Below are positions 35,090 to 47,595 of a stretch of 64,000 nucleotides of DNA, one piece after another. Within the stretch, counting starts at the first letter, position 1. Each line of letters opens with the position of its first letter. Both the position numbers and the translations under genes were made by a program. A model generated the notes under the pieces. It made no database searches. It saw nothing but the letters and a program-made list of their open reading frames with translations, and was not told the DNA's origin. The stretch is from Salvator merianae (lineage: Eukaryota > Chordata > Lepidosauria > Squamata > Teiidae), in contig QVOM02000112.1 in the NCBI GenBank assembly GCA_003586115.2, forward strand, positions 53,203,666-53,267,665. Reading direction: 5' to 3'.

Positions 35090-35588
35090 CAATATTAGCA
35101 TTTGATAATAATTCCCAAGGAAAGAACATGATGTAAGCAAAGACAAACATTCAAAGTCGATATTCAGAAGTCTCTTCCTGTCTAAAAATAAACTTGTTGG
35201 AACCCAGAAAAGACAACTTTAATTATACCTTAGGGGATGTACAAAGTCTTTGGTTTCGTGATGTATTAGTCAGAAGAACCAGGAGGGAAAAAAAACAACC
35301 AAAAGGAAAGAAGCCACAGCCGGCTTGGTCAGAAAGGTAGCACTATAACAGCTAAGGGATTTCCTTGAAATGTTTCCGAAGAGCGCTAACTTTGACGTTA
35401 AATAAGCTCCCCTGGCATACCAGTTTGCTTTTCCCTTCCAACCTGCAATTAATCACTTTTCAAGTAAGGATTTTCAACTCATTACTAAAGTCTTCTCTTG
35501 AGACATGAACTAACTCATTAGTTGGCTAATTAATATACATCATGGAGGCCCACCCAAAATCACAGAGAGCATGCCCAATCGATTGTAG

Positions 35589-35660
35589 GACTGGACCGTA
35601 GCTCAGTGCTAGAGCAGACTGCTGGTAGGCAAAGGGTCCTGAGTCCCAATCAACCAAATT
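35589..35660 (+). mobile_element. tRNA-derived SINE head fragment
   Basis: The Pol III A-box region TAGCTCAGTGCTAGAGCAGA and the downstream GGGTCCTGAGTCCCAATC (a degraded B box) match the tRNA-like head at 60125. The body is not preserved here. The anticodon-arm pairing of a working tRNA is not evident, so it is not called as a tRNA gene. Confidence 0.6.
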
Positions 35661-38600
35661 GTTTGTGAAAAGCTTTGCCAAATTTAAAAAAAGTTTATGG
35701 TGTATAACTGAAAACTAAAATATGAATGTAAGTAAATTAAACTGTTTTCTTAACAAATAAAGAGAGGAAAAAAGAGAAAGAGAAAAGTAACAATAGCTAT
35801 TCCTCCCATGCAGGTTGTCTGACAAGGCGTTTGCAACCAGGCTGTGAGCTCTGGGTTATGATCCTCAGAGTAAGAGCTCTTGGTCTCATAACTGAAGCAT
35901 CTACCTGAAAGAAAGTGGAGAAAAGACTAGCAGTGCAACTCAGGCAAAGAAGCTAAAGAGTCCTAGCTCTTTTCCTTAAGTTCCTCCAGACACTGAAAAA
36001 TGAACTACTAGCCTGCCTTGGTATATGGAAATGTTCTGTTTTGTTTGATAAGTATTGGAAAAAATGTCATTTCCTTACTATAAAAGTTTCACTAACTGCT
36101 CGTTCAATAACTTTCTGAAATGTAATGGAAAGAACAGTCGTACCACAGTTGAAAATTAAGAAAAGAAGTGATGCGGGGCTGTTGGCACAATAGTACTGTT
36201 TTAGCTGAAAGACATTAACAGCATCTGGAAAAGAATGCAACAGTGGCTGGTTACATGGGCTGTTTCCACACTCCCTGGACCTTTCCACATTTACTGGTAA
36301 ACCAGTACAAAGTGAGGCCTAAACTCCTTCTGGGCCTTTCTTTTCTGCTTTCTGGTATGGACCAGAGAGGCCACACCCCCTGCTAGCATGCTCCATTTGC
36401 ACTGGACAGAGTGGAGCCCAAGTGCTTCCGCACTTGACGGAGACCCGAGTGGCCAGGAGCAGGCTTCATCCGCTCTGAATCACTTCAAGGTAATTAGCAG
36501 TTTGGAAGCTCATAGTGAGCTTCAGGTAAGGTTCCATTCACACTTACCTGCACCGTGGTAGCCATCTTGTGAGCGATATACCCATTGCACATGCATGATC
36601 ACGCACTCATTCATGTGTGATGGGCCAATTGGGCCAGATTGAGCCCCGCAATGCTCCAATCAGGCCTGTGATGCCCCAATTGGGCCTGTGACGCTGGATG
36701 GGGCCATTTGATGTCCAGTCCCACATTCTAGTGCCCGATCGGGCGTGGGCCCAATCATCACTGTGTCAGTGGCCCGCAAGTGGTCAGCCACTGCCATGGC
36801 GACTGGGAGGCCTGCAGAGCAAGACATTTTTTCTGTCAATCTGCCCTTTTATGTAAACCAGGAGATCTTCGGCATTTGCATTACCATTGGTCCTGTGGAG
36901 CTCAGTAGGGATAGGTTTACTTTTAATATACACCTTCTTCTCCCTTACCTTGCCTGCTTTTCAGAAACAAGGTATATCTGTCAAGGCCAATGTTCCACTG
37001 ATGAGATTCATTCCTTTATATTTCAGTAATGTTTATTATGTCTTTTTCACACTCCCTCCCACTACCCCAGATCAGAGTGGGATGCTCAAGACCAGGTAAG
37101 CAATCTGTCTCAAGCTTGGAATGGGTTGCTCCTGGCATGGAACATATTCATCCACACTGACATGGCCTGCTCTGTGTCACAACCTGCTCCAAAGTTTCTG
37201 GACCATTGGAGCTCGCAGAGGGGCATTTCAGCAGCATGCCTTGTTGCACCACTGAAATGGGTCTCCATAGCCTGATATACCACCCCCTAATATGCTGGTA
37301 GACTGGACTACGATGCTATTTTGCGTATTCTAGCCTAGTCTACACTCTGTTCTATGTGGATGGAGTGTACCATGAGGAGGCAGGATCTCCCTTAAACCAC
37401 GGCAGCATATGCAAGGGAGGCCCATAGACCATGACTTGTTCTGCACTACTGGCAAGTGCAGACATGCCCTTAGATTGCACTTGCCTTTGTGCCTCTTAAT
37501 CTTGCTTATTAGCCATACTTGTTCATTAGTATACAGATATTAAGACAATGGGTTAGACTCTCTGTGTTCAGTCTCCCTTTTTTGTTATACCTGCATTTCC
37601 TATGTTTATTTGTTCAACTAGTGCTTTCCAAACAACTATTTTTTGCTACTGTATTTAATCTGTTACTCTCCAGTAGATTACCTACCACTGGTTTTGCAGT
37701 TGCCGTCCTCGTATATTCTAGGTTAAAGTCCTTCTGGTCAGGTTAGCTAGACATCCTCCAACAATGTACTCACTCTCAGTGAGATGAATGCTATCCCTCC
37801 AGAGCTTGTAAATAACTAGACACTCTTTTCATTTGTTTAAACCAGCTTTATTTACTCAGAGATGAAGTCTTGCTGCACTGGTCAAAAGCAGGGGCACTGG
37901 CTTTTAATTCAGATGGTGGGCCTTGGCTCATTTATATATGCATGAACGGGTCCTTTTCAGATAGATGGTGAGCACAAAGGAAAATAAACCATAATGGAGA
38001 ATTGCTTTTCCTCCCTAAGTACTGAAATGACTACTTACCTCCTCTCTTCCATGGAAAGGCAATGAATGAGAATGCATAATGTATGCCTTTTTCATACACT
38101 TATCAGCACAGATATACTGGAAATGAGCAGGAATAGGCAGGCAAAACATCAATCTTCTGCAGTGGTATAAAAAGTCCTAACTAGCACTTTTACATTCTAT
38201 TAGACATCTAATGTACTGGACTACGTCTCTTCTCATTTCTTTTCAAGAAAAATAGACAAATGCCAGTGGCATATTTTAGTACTTCCTTGTTAGTAAAGCA
38301 GAGAGCACAAATTACTGTATACAGATCTCCAATTAATGAAAATTCTAGTAGGACAATTAATTATTTGATAATGAAGTTTTGACCATTTAATATCTCATGC
38401 ATATATAGTATTTTTAGCTTGAAACACATTGTATTAAAAACCCCACAGTATTTGATATAGCCCTTAAAGGAACTAAGAGGGCAGCTGGATTGATTGTGAA
38501 GACCACATGAGTTTGCATAAATGTTATTTAGGAAGCCTTCTTTGCGAGTTTGTTGATGGCTTGCATGGTAGGGTTAGCCTAATGGTGAGGAAGGGGCAAT

Positions 38601-38701
38601 GCTCTATAGGGTCAAGTTGAACCGAAGCCCAGCTTTGATATTTCTAAACTGTGTCTCAAACCAGAATGGTTATAAACATGGTTCAGAGAAATCAAAAGTC
38701 A
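35661..38701. other. Intergenic; probable degraded GGGCC-end element(s) at 36256-37468
   Basis: A GGGCTGTTTCCACACTC segment at 36259 and an inverted GCAAGTGCAGACATGCCC near 37467 resemble ends of the GGGCC family. If paired they would span about 1.2 kb, but the flanks do not match and several elements may be nested. The part 36590-36740 has short direct repeats of a CCAATTGGGCCTGTGA-type motif. Nothing else recognised. Confidence 0.35.
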
Positions 38702-39449
38702 GGGCCTATTCGCACTTATGAAGTGGAATGCTCGAGGTCAGTTGCTGGAATGCAGCAATCACACCTTCATGTGGCATTAGCTGATTAGAACATCCCTGAG
38801 GCCATCCTGGAACAATCCAGTTGTGGAGGAGAAAATTGTAGTCCTGAAGCCTACTAGTGCCGTCTGATGAAGTATAGGAACAGTGTGTTCGCACCGCTTC
38901 CTGGTTGTGAATGGCAATGGGGTGTGGACTGTATAGTCGCGACTGCACCGTCAGAAAGGTCGAACCCACATGTGTGCTTCGCAACAAAGTTTGGAACAAG
39001 AGGCCACCCATTCCAGACATGTCACCTCTACTGTTCTGAACAAAAGCAGCAGAAGCGTGAGGTACAAAGTTTGAACCCAGGCATCGCTAGTTTCAAACTT
39101 CGGATTGTTGAATCTTTCAGTTTGGCGATCGGAACCTAACAACTCTTCCTTACAAATCTTTGCACACAATTCCTCTGGTTTTGAACCCAGCAACTCTGGC
39201 CTCACCCTTGTGCACCAGAAGCGATGCCAATGTCAACATAGATCAATTGTGGCTGTGGGCTGGCAGGCCTTCTAGCTGCTTCTGTTTCCCAGCTAACTAG
39301 TTCATTCACTGTTCGCACTTCCTCCAGAGCTGGTCGGATTGTGGAGTGTTCCAGCACTGGAAGTGCGAATCCCACGGACCTTACTACACCCTGTCCAGCA
39401 TGGAACATGTTAGTTTGAATGTTCTTCTGTGGTAAGTGCAAAAAGGCCC
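38702..39449. mobile_element. TIR element, GGGCC-end family (748 bp)
   Basis: The left end GGGCCTATTCGCACTTA and the right end TAAGTGCAAAAAGGCCC are inverted repeats agreeing at 14 of 17 positions. The flanks (TCA and CAT) do not match cleanly. Interior frames of 75-105 codons occur on both strands and are unrecognised; they are unlikely to be coding. Confidence 0.65.
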
Positions 39450-40984
39450 CATGGCTCCATTCGAAGCCATGTCCTAGTCACTGCTATGTGGAATTCCAGT
39501 ACTTTTCTTCTCAGTGTGCAGGGAGAATAAACTTCCTTCTAGGCTGCATCTCCATGCAGCTTTCAAAGTGGCTTGGAGGCACACTGAAATCAGGGCATCT
39601 CCACAGAACCTGAAGCCAGCCCTCACAGTGATGAAATGGGACCCACTTCTGTGCCAGCCCTCTGCGCCTGCGCAGGTAGGGTGAGGAGACCCTCTGAGCA
39701 CAGGTGCGAAGAATTCTAGATGGCAGTGGAGCCATCAAATGCCTTCCTGAGGCTGCCTGAAGCTGGGAGGGACCATCAGATAGTCCCAATCTTGCACTGA
39801 GGCTGGCACTGGAAGATGTGGCGCTAAGGTAACTTAGGTTACACTCAGAGGTACTGGAGAACTGACATGGCTTTATAAGAGAAACTCAGGAGAATGATCC
39901 ATGGAAAAATCTTGCTAGGGACTTAGGCATCAATATAGAGAAACTGTTGCCCATGAGCCAGAAGAAGCATGTAGGCTTCTTCTTTAACCAACCCTTTTCT
40001 TCTGGTGCTTAGACCCTCACTAATGAGGCTAAGAATACACCTACCATTGGCACAAATTAGATTTCTCCAAACTTAATTGCAACATGAAAATGATTTTCAG
40101 GAATGGGAAACAGGTGCGTAGGCATGCAAGATTTAGGAAGCAGGAGAGATGTGGGAGATATAAGCCATTCATTGTAGGGCTTCCTGCAGCATAATTGGAG
40201 ATGCTAAGGCACAACTGTTGGAAAGAATGCAGCTGTGCACAATCCAAGAATGACTTGCCGGATTCTATTTTGGCCAGACTTTCAAGAAACCAAAGATTCA
40301 GCTTTCAGAATGTACCACCCATCTGACTCACAGAAGCAAAACAGTGGCCATTCTTACTTTGGTTCCATTCACCCATTCATATGCTATGATGGCACTCCAT
40401 AATCTACACCAGCAAACAAGAGAAATTCAGAGTCAGCAGAAGAGCAAGGGGAAGGTCACCGAGAAGGATAAATAGAGCACTGTGCATCTGGCATTCATGT
40501 TGGATGCACTATAACACAGAACAGTCCATAGCATCTGCTCTTGGACTAAAATAGAACTTGAACCTATCGAGGCTACATACACAAGGGCCATAGGGATGGA
40601 TGAGTTGTTATATGAAGTTGTCTTCTGAGACCTCTTGGTAAAGAATAAACAAAGGTTGTTTTAAGAAAGGACCCCATCCATGTTTTAAGACAGGAACCTA
40701 TTCCACAGCCTCATTTTAACTAAAAATCACAGTATGCATATATTTTACTTACATATTTGGTTGGCTTGTGTTATCCATGCTGTAGCCATGACTTCCAGAG
40801 TGGCTTCCAGATTAAAAGCATCAAACAATATAATAAATAGCACTAGAACCCATTCAGGACAAATAGGTCATATCAGGAACTTAAAATAGTTAAATGTAAA
40901 TGTGCAAAGCAACACTGTTTTTTACTTCTGTCTTTCTAAATATAAAAATCCTACTACATTTCCCTTAAAGAATGGACAGCACAG

Positions 40985-41240
40985 TAGAGAAGTGCACAAA
41001 CATTTTTTGGGGGTTGGGTTGGGTTGGGTTGGGTTGGGTTCGGCTCGGCTCGGCTCGGCTCGGTTCGGCTCGGCTTTGCTTTGGTTCAATCCAAATCAAA
41101 CCAAACCAACCTGAACCAAACCATGCATAATGTGAACAAGCTCAGATTGATCTTCAAATGGCTAAAAGAAATTCGAAGTTCAGTTCAAATGTTCAATGAA
41201 CAGTTCTACACAGGAAACAATGGAGAAGAGCAAGTAGGGA
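40985..41240 (+). mobile_element. hAT-type MITE fragment, TAGRGATGTGC family, with GGGTT/GGCTC array
   Basis: The left end TAGAGAAGTGCAC matches the family terminus, and the interior has the same CAAACC/GGTTCAA-rich flavour. Within it 41009-41040 is a (GGGTT)n run followed by a (GGCTC)n run to about 41074, which give the RLGSAR/GVGLG-like periodic frames. The right terminus was not found, so the limit is approximate. Confidence 0.5.
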
Positions 41241-44060
41241 CAACAGAACCAGGATTTCACAGTTTGAGCTGGAGACTTCAAAACTGGTGTGAAGGTCAGG
41301 GGGCCTCCAGAAAGATCCCTGTCAAGTCTTGGAGCAATCAAATGAAAGCTGTCATTTTTTATGAATGTTTTTGGAACTGTCCCATTTGTTCCTAAGGAAC
41401 AGGTAAGATTTAAAAAAAAAAAATCATAAAAATTCAAAGCAGATTCCAAACATCATGCTGCTCACCAAAGCCTTCCTGTCCCCACCCTGGAGTCACATGC
41501 CAGTTTTGAAGGCTCTAGCTCAAAATTGACTGTGCCGTCCATGTTCCTGCCAGGTAGGCAAGCAGGGCCAAAGTTCTGTATAGTTTGAGCTGGAGCATCC
41601 AAAATTGACATGTGGGTCCTGGGGGGCAGCAGAAGCCCCATGCTCTCCTTTGTGGCAACTGGTCCCACTTCTCAGGCATTACTTCTTTCACAACTTTTCC
41701 ATATCTGACTTTTGCTCCTTTTGCTCAGGGAAAATGTCTGGAAAGAAAAACCTAGGAAAAAATAAGTGTGCCTGCCTGCCTGCCTGCCTGCCTGTTGCCC
41801 ACAACCACCAGCAATAAGAACACCCATAAAACAAATTAGACATGATGTGACCCCAAAGCTCTTTACCAAAGAACCTACTTTTCCCTTTAAATTTATCTGA
41901 GCAGGATTGTGTCCCAGCGTGAGCATACTTTGTGTCATAATTCTATCTGTCCCCATTGGTGGGGAAGGATGGGATGTGTGGCTTTGTGGGCTATTGGAGC
42001 TCCTTTCTGGGTTCAGAGGACTCCACTTTTCTGCCATTTGGTCATAATCACTGAAATTCATGGAGAACAGCCTGTGAAAACAGAATTTCTCTTTGCTTTA
42101 CCAACAACCACAGCAGCAGCTATGCTCTGAAGAACCAATAGTTCCCCTGAAAGATAATGATCCTTACAGACACATTCTTTCCAAACAGAATTACAGTCTA
42201 CACCATGGGTACAGCAGATTTCTTCATCTATGCTGTTTGTATCAAGATGGACTTCATGCTTTCTGTTCTTCTTGGTTATGATAAACAGGTTTGGTTATAT
42301 TATTATTGTCAAAGGGCGTCCGCTTTTCCTCCCAGGAAAACAACCTGCCACAGTCTGCTCTCCATGAATTTGGAAATATCCCTTTACATTTTGCAGAAAA
42401 GGAATTCTTTGCCTCAAATTTGCCAGCAATAAAGATATTTAAATCCAGGGCTTCATTGATTGGTTACTGTGTTGCCTTTTGCAATTGTTCGATAGTAGCT
42501 GTATTTTTGCAGCTAAGCCACTTGTATCAAGATGGTCTGGTGCTTTTTTATAAAAACAGAGCAGATTTTATTTGTATGCCTTTTCTAAAGGCACAGGTAC
42601 TTCAAACTGTTCTTCAAACAGCGTATCGTGTTTGACTTTGAACAGTTTCGTTCACATGTAGGGGATGTTTGGCTCAAAAGCAAAAATTTAGAACATCCTT
42701 TTGTCCACTATGAACTGAGTTTGACAAGAACTAGTTTAGTGTATCTCTGTGGCACGGGCCACAGATCATGAAAACTGCAGTCCAAAAAATGTAGTCTCTT
42801 GTTTCCTTCTGCTAGTAACGATAAGTCTGATGCCAGCTATTGGACCCAAGAAATACTTCTGCATCACTACTTTAGCCTGTTTTGATGGATCCCAGTGCTA
42901 GATGTATTCATCTGCTATTCCACTGATATTTGAAAAATCCACTGATTTTGGTGAAGCATACTGCAAGCAAGTGAGCTTAAGATCACATCCAGATACAACA
43001 TTTCCTCATTCCATTTTATTTTGGGGCTGGAGGCGTACCTGATTTGAGTTTCCTTTTATTCCATCTCTTTGTGTGATGATAGTGCTGTCTCATTTTATGT
43101 AACAAGTTGGTATATATTTAGTGTTACTGTTTAATGACTTAACTATAGAAAATCTATAGCATTCTGGAGGATGCTAAAATGTGCCTTTTAATTGCTTTTG
43201 CTTCAGTTTGAGAACAAGTCTTTCAAACAGAGCAGTTGCTAGTAACAATTTTACTCTCACCTCCCCCAGAGATTTTATTTAGAACAGTGTGAAAGAAGTC
43301 CCTGGACCAATTTAGCAAAATTATGGCTAACTATACAGCACTGTTAAGGTTTTGAATTATAGTAATGCTAAAATAAGTAAATGCTTACTGGTTGCTTCCC
43401 TATGCCTTTTTGCTAATCTCAGACAGTTGTACTATGATGAAATTGATTTAACAGAAAGTCTTCTCATCTTTGCAAGCTGAGCCATTTGGTTTTCAGTAAC
43501 CTTCCTGCAGATCAAAAATCTGCCATGCTGTAACTTCTTTTGAAAAGCCAATGGTGCCCATTTGAACTTCCATTGACTATTACCTGTTTTCCTGCCACGC
43601 TGGAGCACCATAGCACCCAGGTAGCCCCTCTACTTTTTCTTCACCATGATCAAGCATTGCTCTGTTTTATAGGAACAGTCACAGGATTTCTGGCAAATTT
43701 GTTATCTGTTTACACAAAGTGACCAATAATGTGCTTAGTTTGCAAACTATTTCTGGACTTTGGGATATGCAGTTGTGTGGTTGCATGAAAAGTTTCGACA
43801 GATTGTTCAACACAATGGAATTCTAGATTTGCATATATGAATATTTAGGTACAATGACGCCTGTCTCTAAACACAAATGAATCCAGGTCACCTTGAAGGT
43901 GAAAAACAGTGATTTATTCCACTGTAAAGAACAGCAGCAACTTAGGCTTCACTGAAGCAACTTTCTCCAGCTTGAATCCACACTTATATACAATTCTGAA
44001 CCATGCTTAATCCAATGAGATCATTTGCCACTGCATATTAACTATGTACAGATATACATA
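41241..44060. other. Intergenic; one TGCC microsatellite, no gene recognised
   Basis: (CTGC)n/(TGCC)n lies at 41769-41795. The stretch 42090-42640 has several moderately long plus-strand frames (up to 114 codons), and a TGTATCAAGATGG motif occurs twice (about 42238 and 42525); no known protein is recognised. A minus-strand AATAAA in 43900-43930 might mark an old LTR or retrocopy end, but nothing bounds it. Confidence 0.45.
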
Positions 44061-44241
44061 GGACCTTTCTGCACTTGGCTTTATTCTGGACTATATCCCA
44101 GAATAGGGGCCAGCTATCCACATGCTAGTGCAGATTATAGCAGGCCCCAGGTGGGGGCCTCCCATAGTTCATAGTAGCATGCAGATGGCAGATCCCTATT
44201 CCAAGATATAATCTGGAATAAGGCCAAGTGCAGAAAGGGCC
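44061..44241. mobile_element. Short TIR element with 49-bp inverted repeats, ATA duplication
   Basis: It starts GGACCTTTCTGCACTTGGCT and ends with the inverse GGCCAAGTGCAGAAAGGGCC. The repeats continue inward for about 49 bases with roughly 41 matches, leaving about 80 bases of unpaired middle. It is flanked by ATA on both sides (44058-44060 and 44242-44244). It is the smallest and best-structured GGGCC-family member in the window. Confidence 0.85.
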
Positions 44242-44556
44242 ATAGTTAACCAATGGGAATTTTCCTTCTGGATTTTAACAAGGCTTGTGGTGACAGTACC
44301 GTGCTTTAACCAATTATACTTCTGCTTGCCTAAATGTAACAATTCCTTCCAGTGGACCTACTGATCACCCATAATCTGAACAAAAGATCTTTCAAAATAA
44401 AAAACATAAAAGTCCTTGCCTTACTAGAGAGCATTTATTCATATATACACGATACACAATATAATATACACAAAATATATATACTACATTTTAAGACATG
44501 ACTATATACAATAATCTTCGGCTGTTAGTTATGGCAGGTATGCTGTGCCAGTCAGG

Positions 44557-44719
44557 TATAGAATCACAGAGTTGGAAGGGACCTCCAGGGTCACTGAGTC
44601 CAACCCCCTGCTCAATGCAGGATTCACAAAACCATCCCAGACAAATGTCTGTCCAGTCTCTCTTTGAAGACCTCCAGTGAAGGAGAGCTCACCACTTCCT
44701 GTGGCAACCTATTCCATTG
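44557..44719 (-). mobile_element. CR1 LINE 3' end, minus orientation
   Basis: The plus strand reads ATAGAATCACAGAGTTGGAA, GGGACCTCCAGGGTCACTGA, CCAACCCCCTGCTCAATGCA, then TGTCCAGTCTCTCTTTGAAG. This is the reverse complement of the same CR1 3' region seen at 33220-33412, 5'-truncated within the 3' UTR. Confidence 0.85.
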
Positions 44720-45597
44720 ATTTCATCTTGAAATGTACACTTAGGCTGCATCCAGACAGGGGCTGGAAGAAGACACAACCTCAAATGACTCTCTGGAGTT
44801 GCATTAAAGCCACTACGGGGCAGGAGCCACTGTGACAAACTGAATTTGCCTTGCTGGAGTTTCTGGACTCCAAGGAATGCAATTGAGCTCAAATCCTCAT
44901 TGAAGCAGTGAGGTTTCTGACTGGGCACTCCTTGAAGGACTGGAAATGGCCCTGAGAGTTTCCAGTTTCCAGTTTCCAATCTTTCTATAAAGTGATCGAA
45001 CCAGCAATTCACTTTCTTCCCCCATGCACAGAGGGCAAGGAGGTGAATTAGCTGCCACCTTCCTGTGAGTTGCTGGACCAGGTTTACAGGTAAGTCAACT
45101 TGCAGGGCAGACAGGATGCTCAGGACTCAATCAGAGATATATGTTGTGTAGCTTGTGTGTGCCTCCCCTAGGGGCATCCAGATATGTGACCACCCTGCTC
45201 CTGTGTCAGCTAGGAGATGTCCAAGGATGCCTGTGTGGCTGCAGCCTCAGACACATGACATGAAACTTAACTTCAGAGTGAAGTCTGCAGTTTTGGATTG
45301 CAAGATCAGTGGGGGAAGGAATGAGACACCAACTGAATGCTTCCATTTGATGTCCCTGAATAGCATTTTCATTTGTGATTGGCTGAGCTTTGTTTAACAG
45401 ATGACTCGTGTTTACAGCAAATGATCGAAAAATGCATACCTTGGCCTAATCTGTCAACTGTCTTTCAGTGAGATTTACTTGTACAAATGTGAGTGGGATC
45501 TATGAAAGCTCTGGATATCTGTTAGTATAATTATGCACAGCATCATCAGCCTGGATAGCATTAAGAACAGATTGTACAGATTCATGGAAGTCAGGTA

Positions 45598-45828
45598 TAT
45601 CAATGGCTACTAGAATGGACACCTGGGTACTGCCTCCAGAGTGGACAGACAGACAGGATGCCTCTAAGGGCCATTTTCAGGGAGTTGAAAGTGGGTGGAG
45701 ATTTTGCCTTTACATTCTGCTTAGAAATGCTCAGAAGCAATTGGTGGGGCACTGTGTGAGACGGGATGCTGGACTAGATGGGCCATGGCTTGATCCACCA
45801 AAGCTCCTCTTATGTTCTTATGTTCTAA
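45598..45828 (+). mobile_element. LINE 3' end (GGACTAGATGGGCC family), copy 1
   Basis: The sequence runs ATGGCTACTAGAATGGAC, CTGTGTGAGACGGGATGCTG, GACTAGATGGGCCATGGCTT and finishes in CTCTTATGTTCTTATGTTCT. This terminal TTCTTATG repeat is typical of a CR1/L2-group LINE 3' end common in reptiles. Two further copies lie at 50217-50373 (+) and 55595-55685 (-). Confidence 0.8.
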
Positions 45829-47100
45829 TAGCCATGTACATGTTTGAAGAGTAAGCCTGCTTCTCCTTTTGAACATCTCATTATGCAAGTTCAAGTTCAG
45901 GCTGGGTCTTCACTTGCCTACAGCAATGGCTTCCATGTGGGTGTCTGGAGGGAGGTGCCAAGGTTCCCACTTGTGGCTTCATTTTGGAGCATGGAGGCAT
46001 TGTTTGAAGCAGCAATTTGAAGCACCTGCAGCAAGGGTGTGAAATAATGCCCTGCAGAACAGACACATCAAATGGCCATCGTGGACAAAAATGGGGCAGC
46101 TGAGGCACCCCACCTTGATAATTAGAGACATAGCCACATTCTAGGTTTGAGCTGGGACAAATCTGCTTGATTGGCTCTTGTTTCTTTCCTTTGCTTCAAA
46201 TGATTTGGCTCCCATCGCTCTGCTATCGAAAACTTGCAGTGATTCAGGACATTGTCTCTTATTTTCAGAGCCTTCTGCCCACTCACTTTCTTAAAGAACA
46301 TCTACATGCTTGCTACTGGAGCATTACTGGAGTAACTGGACCCTGAACTGTCCACATGTCGTTCTCCATGTCAAAACTCCATGCCAGTGTAGAAGGGTTT
46401 TAAAATGTGTTTTTTCTAAAACCAAGAAAAAGTTGCTCTGACAGAACACTGTTCCATTCAAGCACTGAATGAGGGGCTGGGTTTCACACTGCACAAGGAA
46501 CATCTGGATTTTCCTGCCTAAACCTTTTTTTTTTCTTTAAAAATAAAAAACAAAATGCCCTGTTATCCTTTTTTCATGTCATATCACTCACCCTCGCCAT
46601 GTCACCATCCAGTTGCTGCCCAGTCTTGTTATTTTCATTTTCTCCCCACAGACGGCAAAGTGCAACAATTACATACGTCCCGCTTACCTCTATATTTGGC
46701 AGTAGTGGTGCACTCTACTAAATGAAATATCCCTTGCCTTTTGATTTCCAGCTAATGCCACTGAAGCTCTTTATTTTTCTGAAGAATATCATGGAGGATA
46801 AAACTAATATAAGTGATATCCTGTTCAGGTATCAGGTACCTTTCCCCAGAAACCACACTGCAGATGAAATTTATTAAACTAACTTTCAATGACTAATTGC
46901 AGGAATACAAATTAATGTCCCTTGGGGTCCCACATTATACTCGGTCAAGCAGAACTCATTGTGGTGTCATTTTCACCCCCTCATTAGCATAGTATCTCCT
47001 GTCAAACTCAACTGCATACCACACTTTTCTAGGAGGATGAAATATAGTAATATAGGAAACATTCTAATGAAGAACCTCCAGTCATGCTCTAGAAGGAAGC
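45829..47100. other. Intergenic, nothing recognised
   Basis: No bounded element or exon-like frame was seen. Confidence 0.55.
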
Positions 47101-47110
47101 TCTCTCTCTA

Positions 47111-47149
<39 letters not shown>
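47101..47149 (+). repeat. (CT)n microsatellite
   Basis: About twenty CT units with two early interruptions, followed by a T-rich tract to about 47170. Confidence 0.95.
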
Positions 47150-47153
<4 letters not shown>

Positions 47154-47387
47154 CTCTTCCTTTTTTTTATGCCAGGAAAAGCTTGAGATGCCCTCTTCCC
47201 AAACTGGGAACAACAAGGGAGCACCTGCCTTAAACATTTGATCCATGCTGGACATTACCACCCAGAAAATTAAAGCCTTGTGAGGAAAAGTCATGTTGGT
47301 GCTGATATGTGGTGCTCCTACATAGAATACATGCACATTGTGAGGACCCAGTATTCCTGACATGTCCTAGAGGTTGCCTTCCATTCA

Positions 47388-47595
47388 GTTGATTGGGTGG
47401 AATCCCCAGGGAAGAGAGATGACTCAGGCTTATTGGGCAGAATTCCTAGGTGACATGGCACATGCTGATTGGGTGGAATTCAAAGTAAGACAGATGGCTC
47501 AGGCTTATCGGACAGAATTTCCAGGTAAGATAAATGTCTTAGACTGGTTGGACAGAATTCCTGGGGATGATAGGTGACATAAGCTAATTAGGCAT
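47388..47595 (+). repeat. Minisatellite, unit about 40 bp, five copies
   Basis: A unit of the form TGATTGGGTGGAATTCC, AGG-AAGA, GATGACTCAGGCT recurs at about 47390, 47429, 47465, 47504 and 47544 with lengths near 36-41 bases. The GGCAGAATTCC core is the most conserved part. It yields a periodic 67-codon frame that repeats WAEF/WVEF/RTEF-like words, an artefact of the array. Confidence 0.8.

Noticed and set aside
35589..35660. tRNA gene
   Set aside because: It has an A-box-like TAGCTCAGTGCTAGAGC, but the B box is degenerate and I could not form a full cloverleaf; the same head is joined to a SINE body at 60125.
41024..41395. 123-codon frame rich in GLGSARLGS-like repeats
   Set aside because: The start is a translation of (GGGTT)n/(GGCTC)n simple sequence inside a hAT-like fragment; the remainder has no known motif.
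47374..47577. 67-codon repeat protein with WAEF-like units
   Set aside because: The periodicity comes from a 40-bp minisatellite whose unit length varies, not from a protein repeat.
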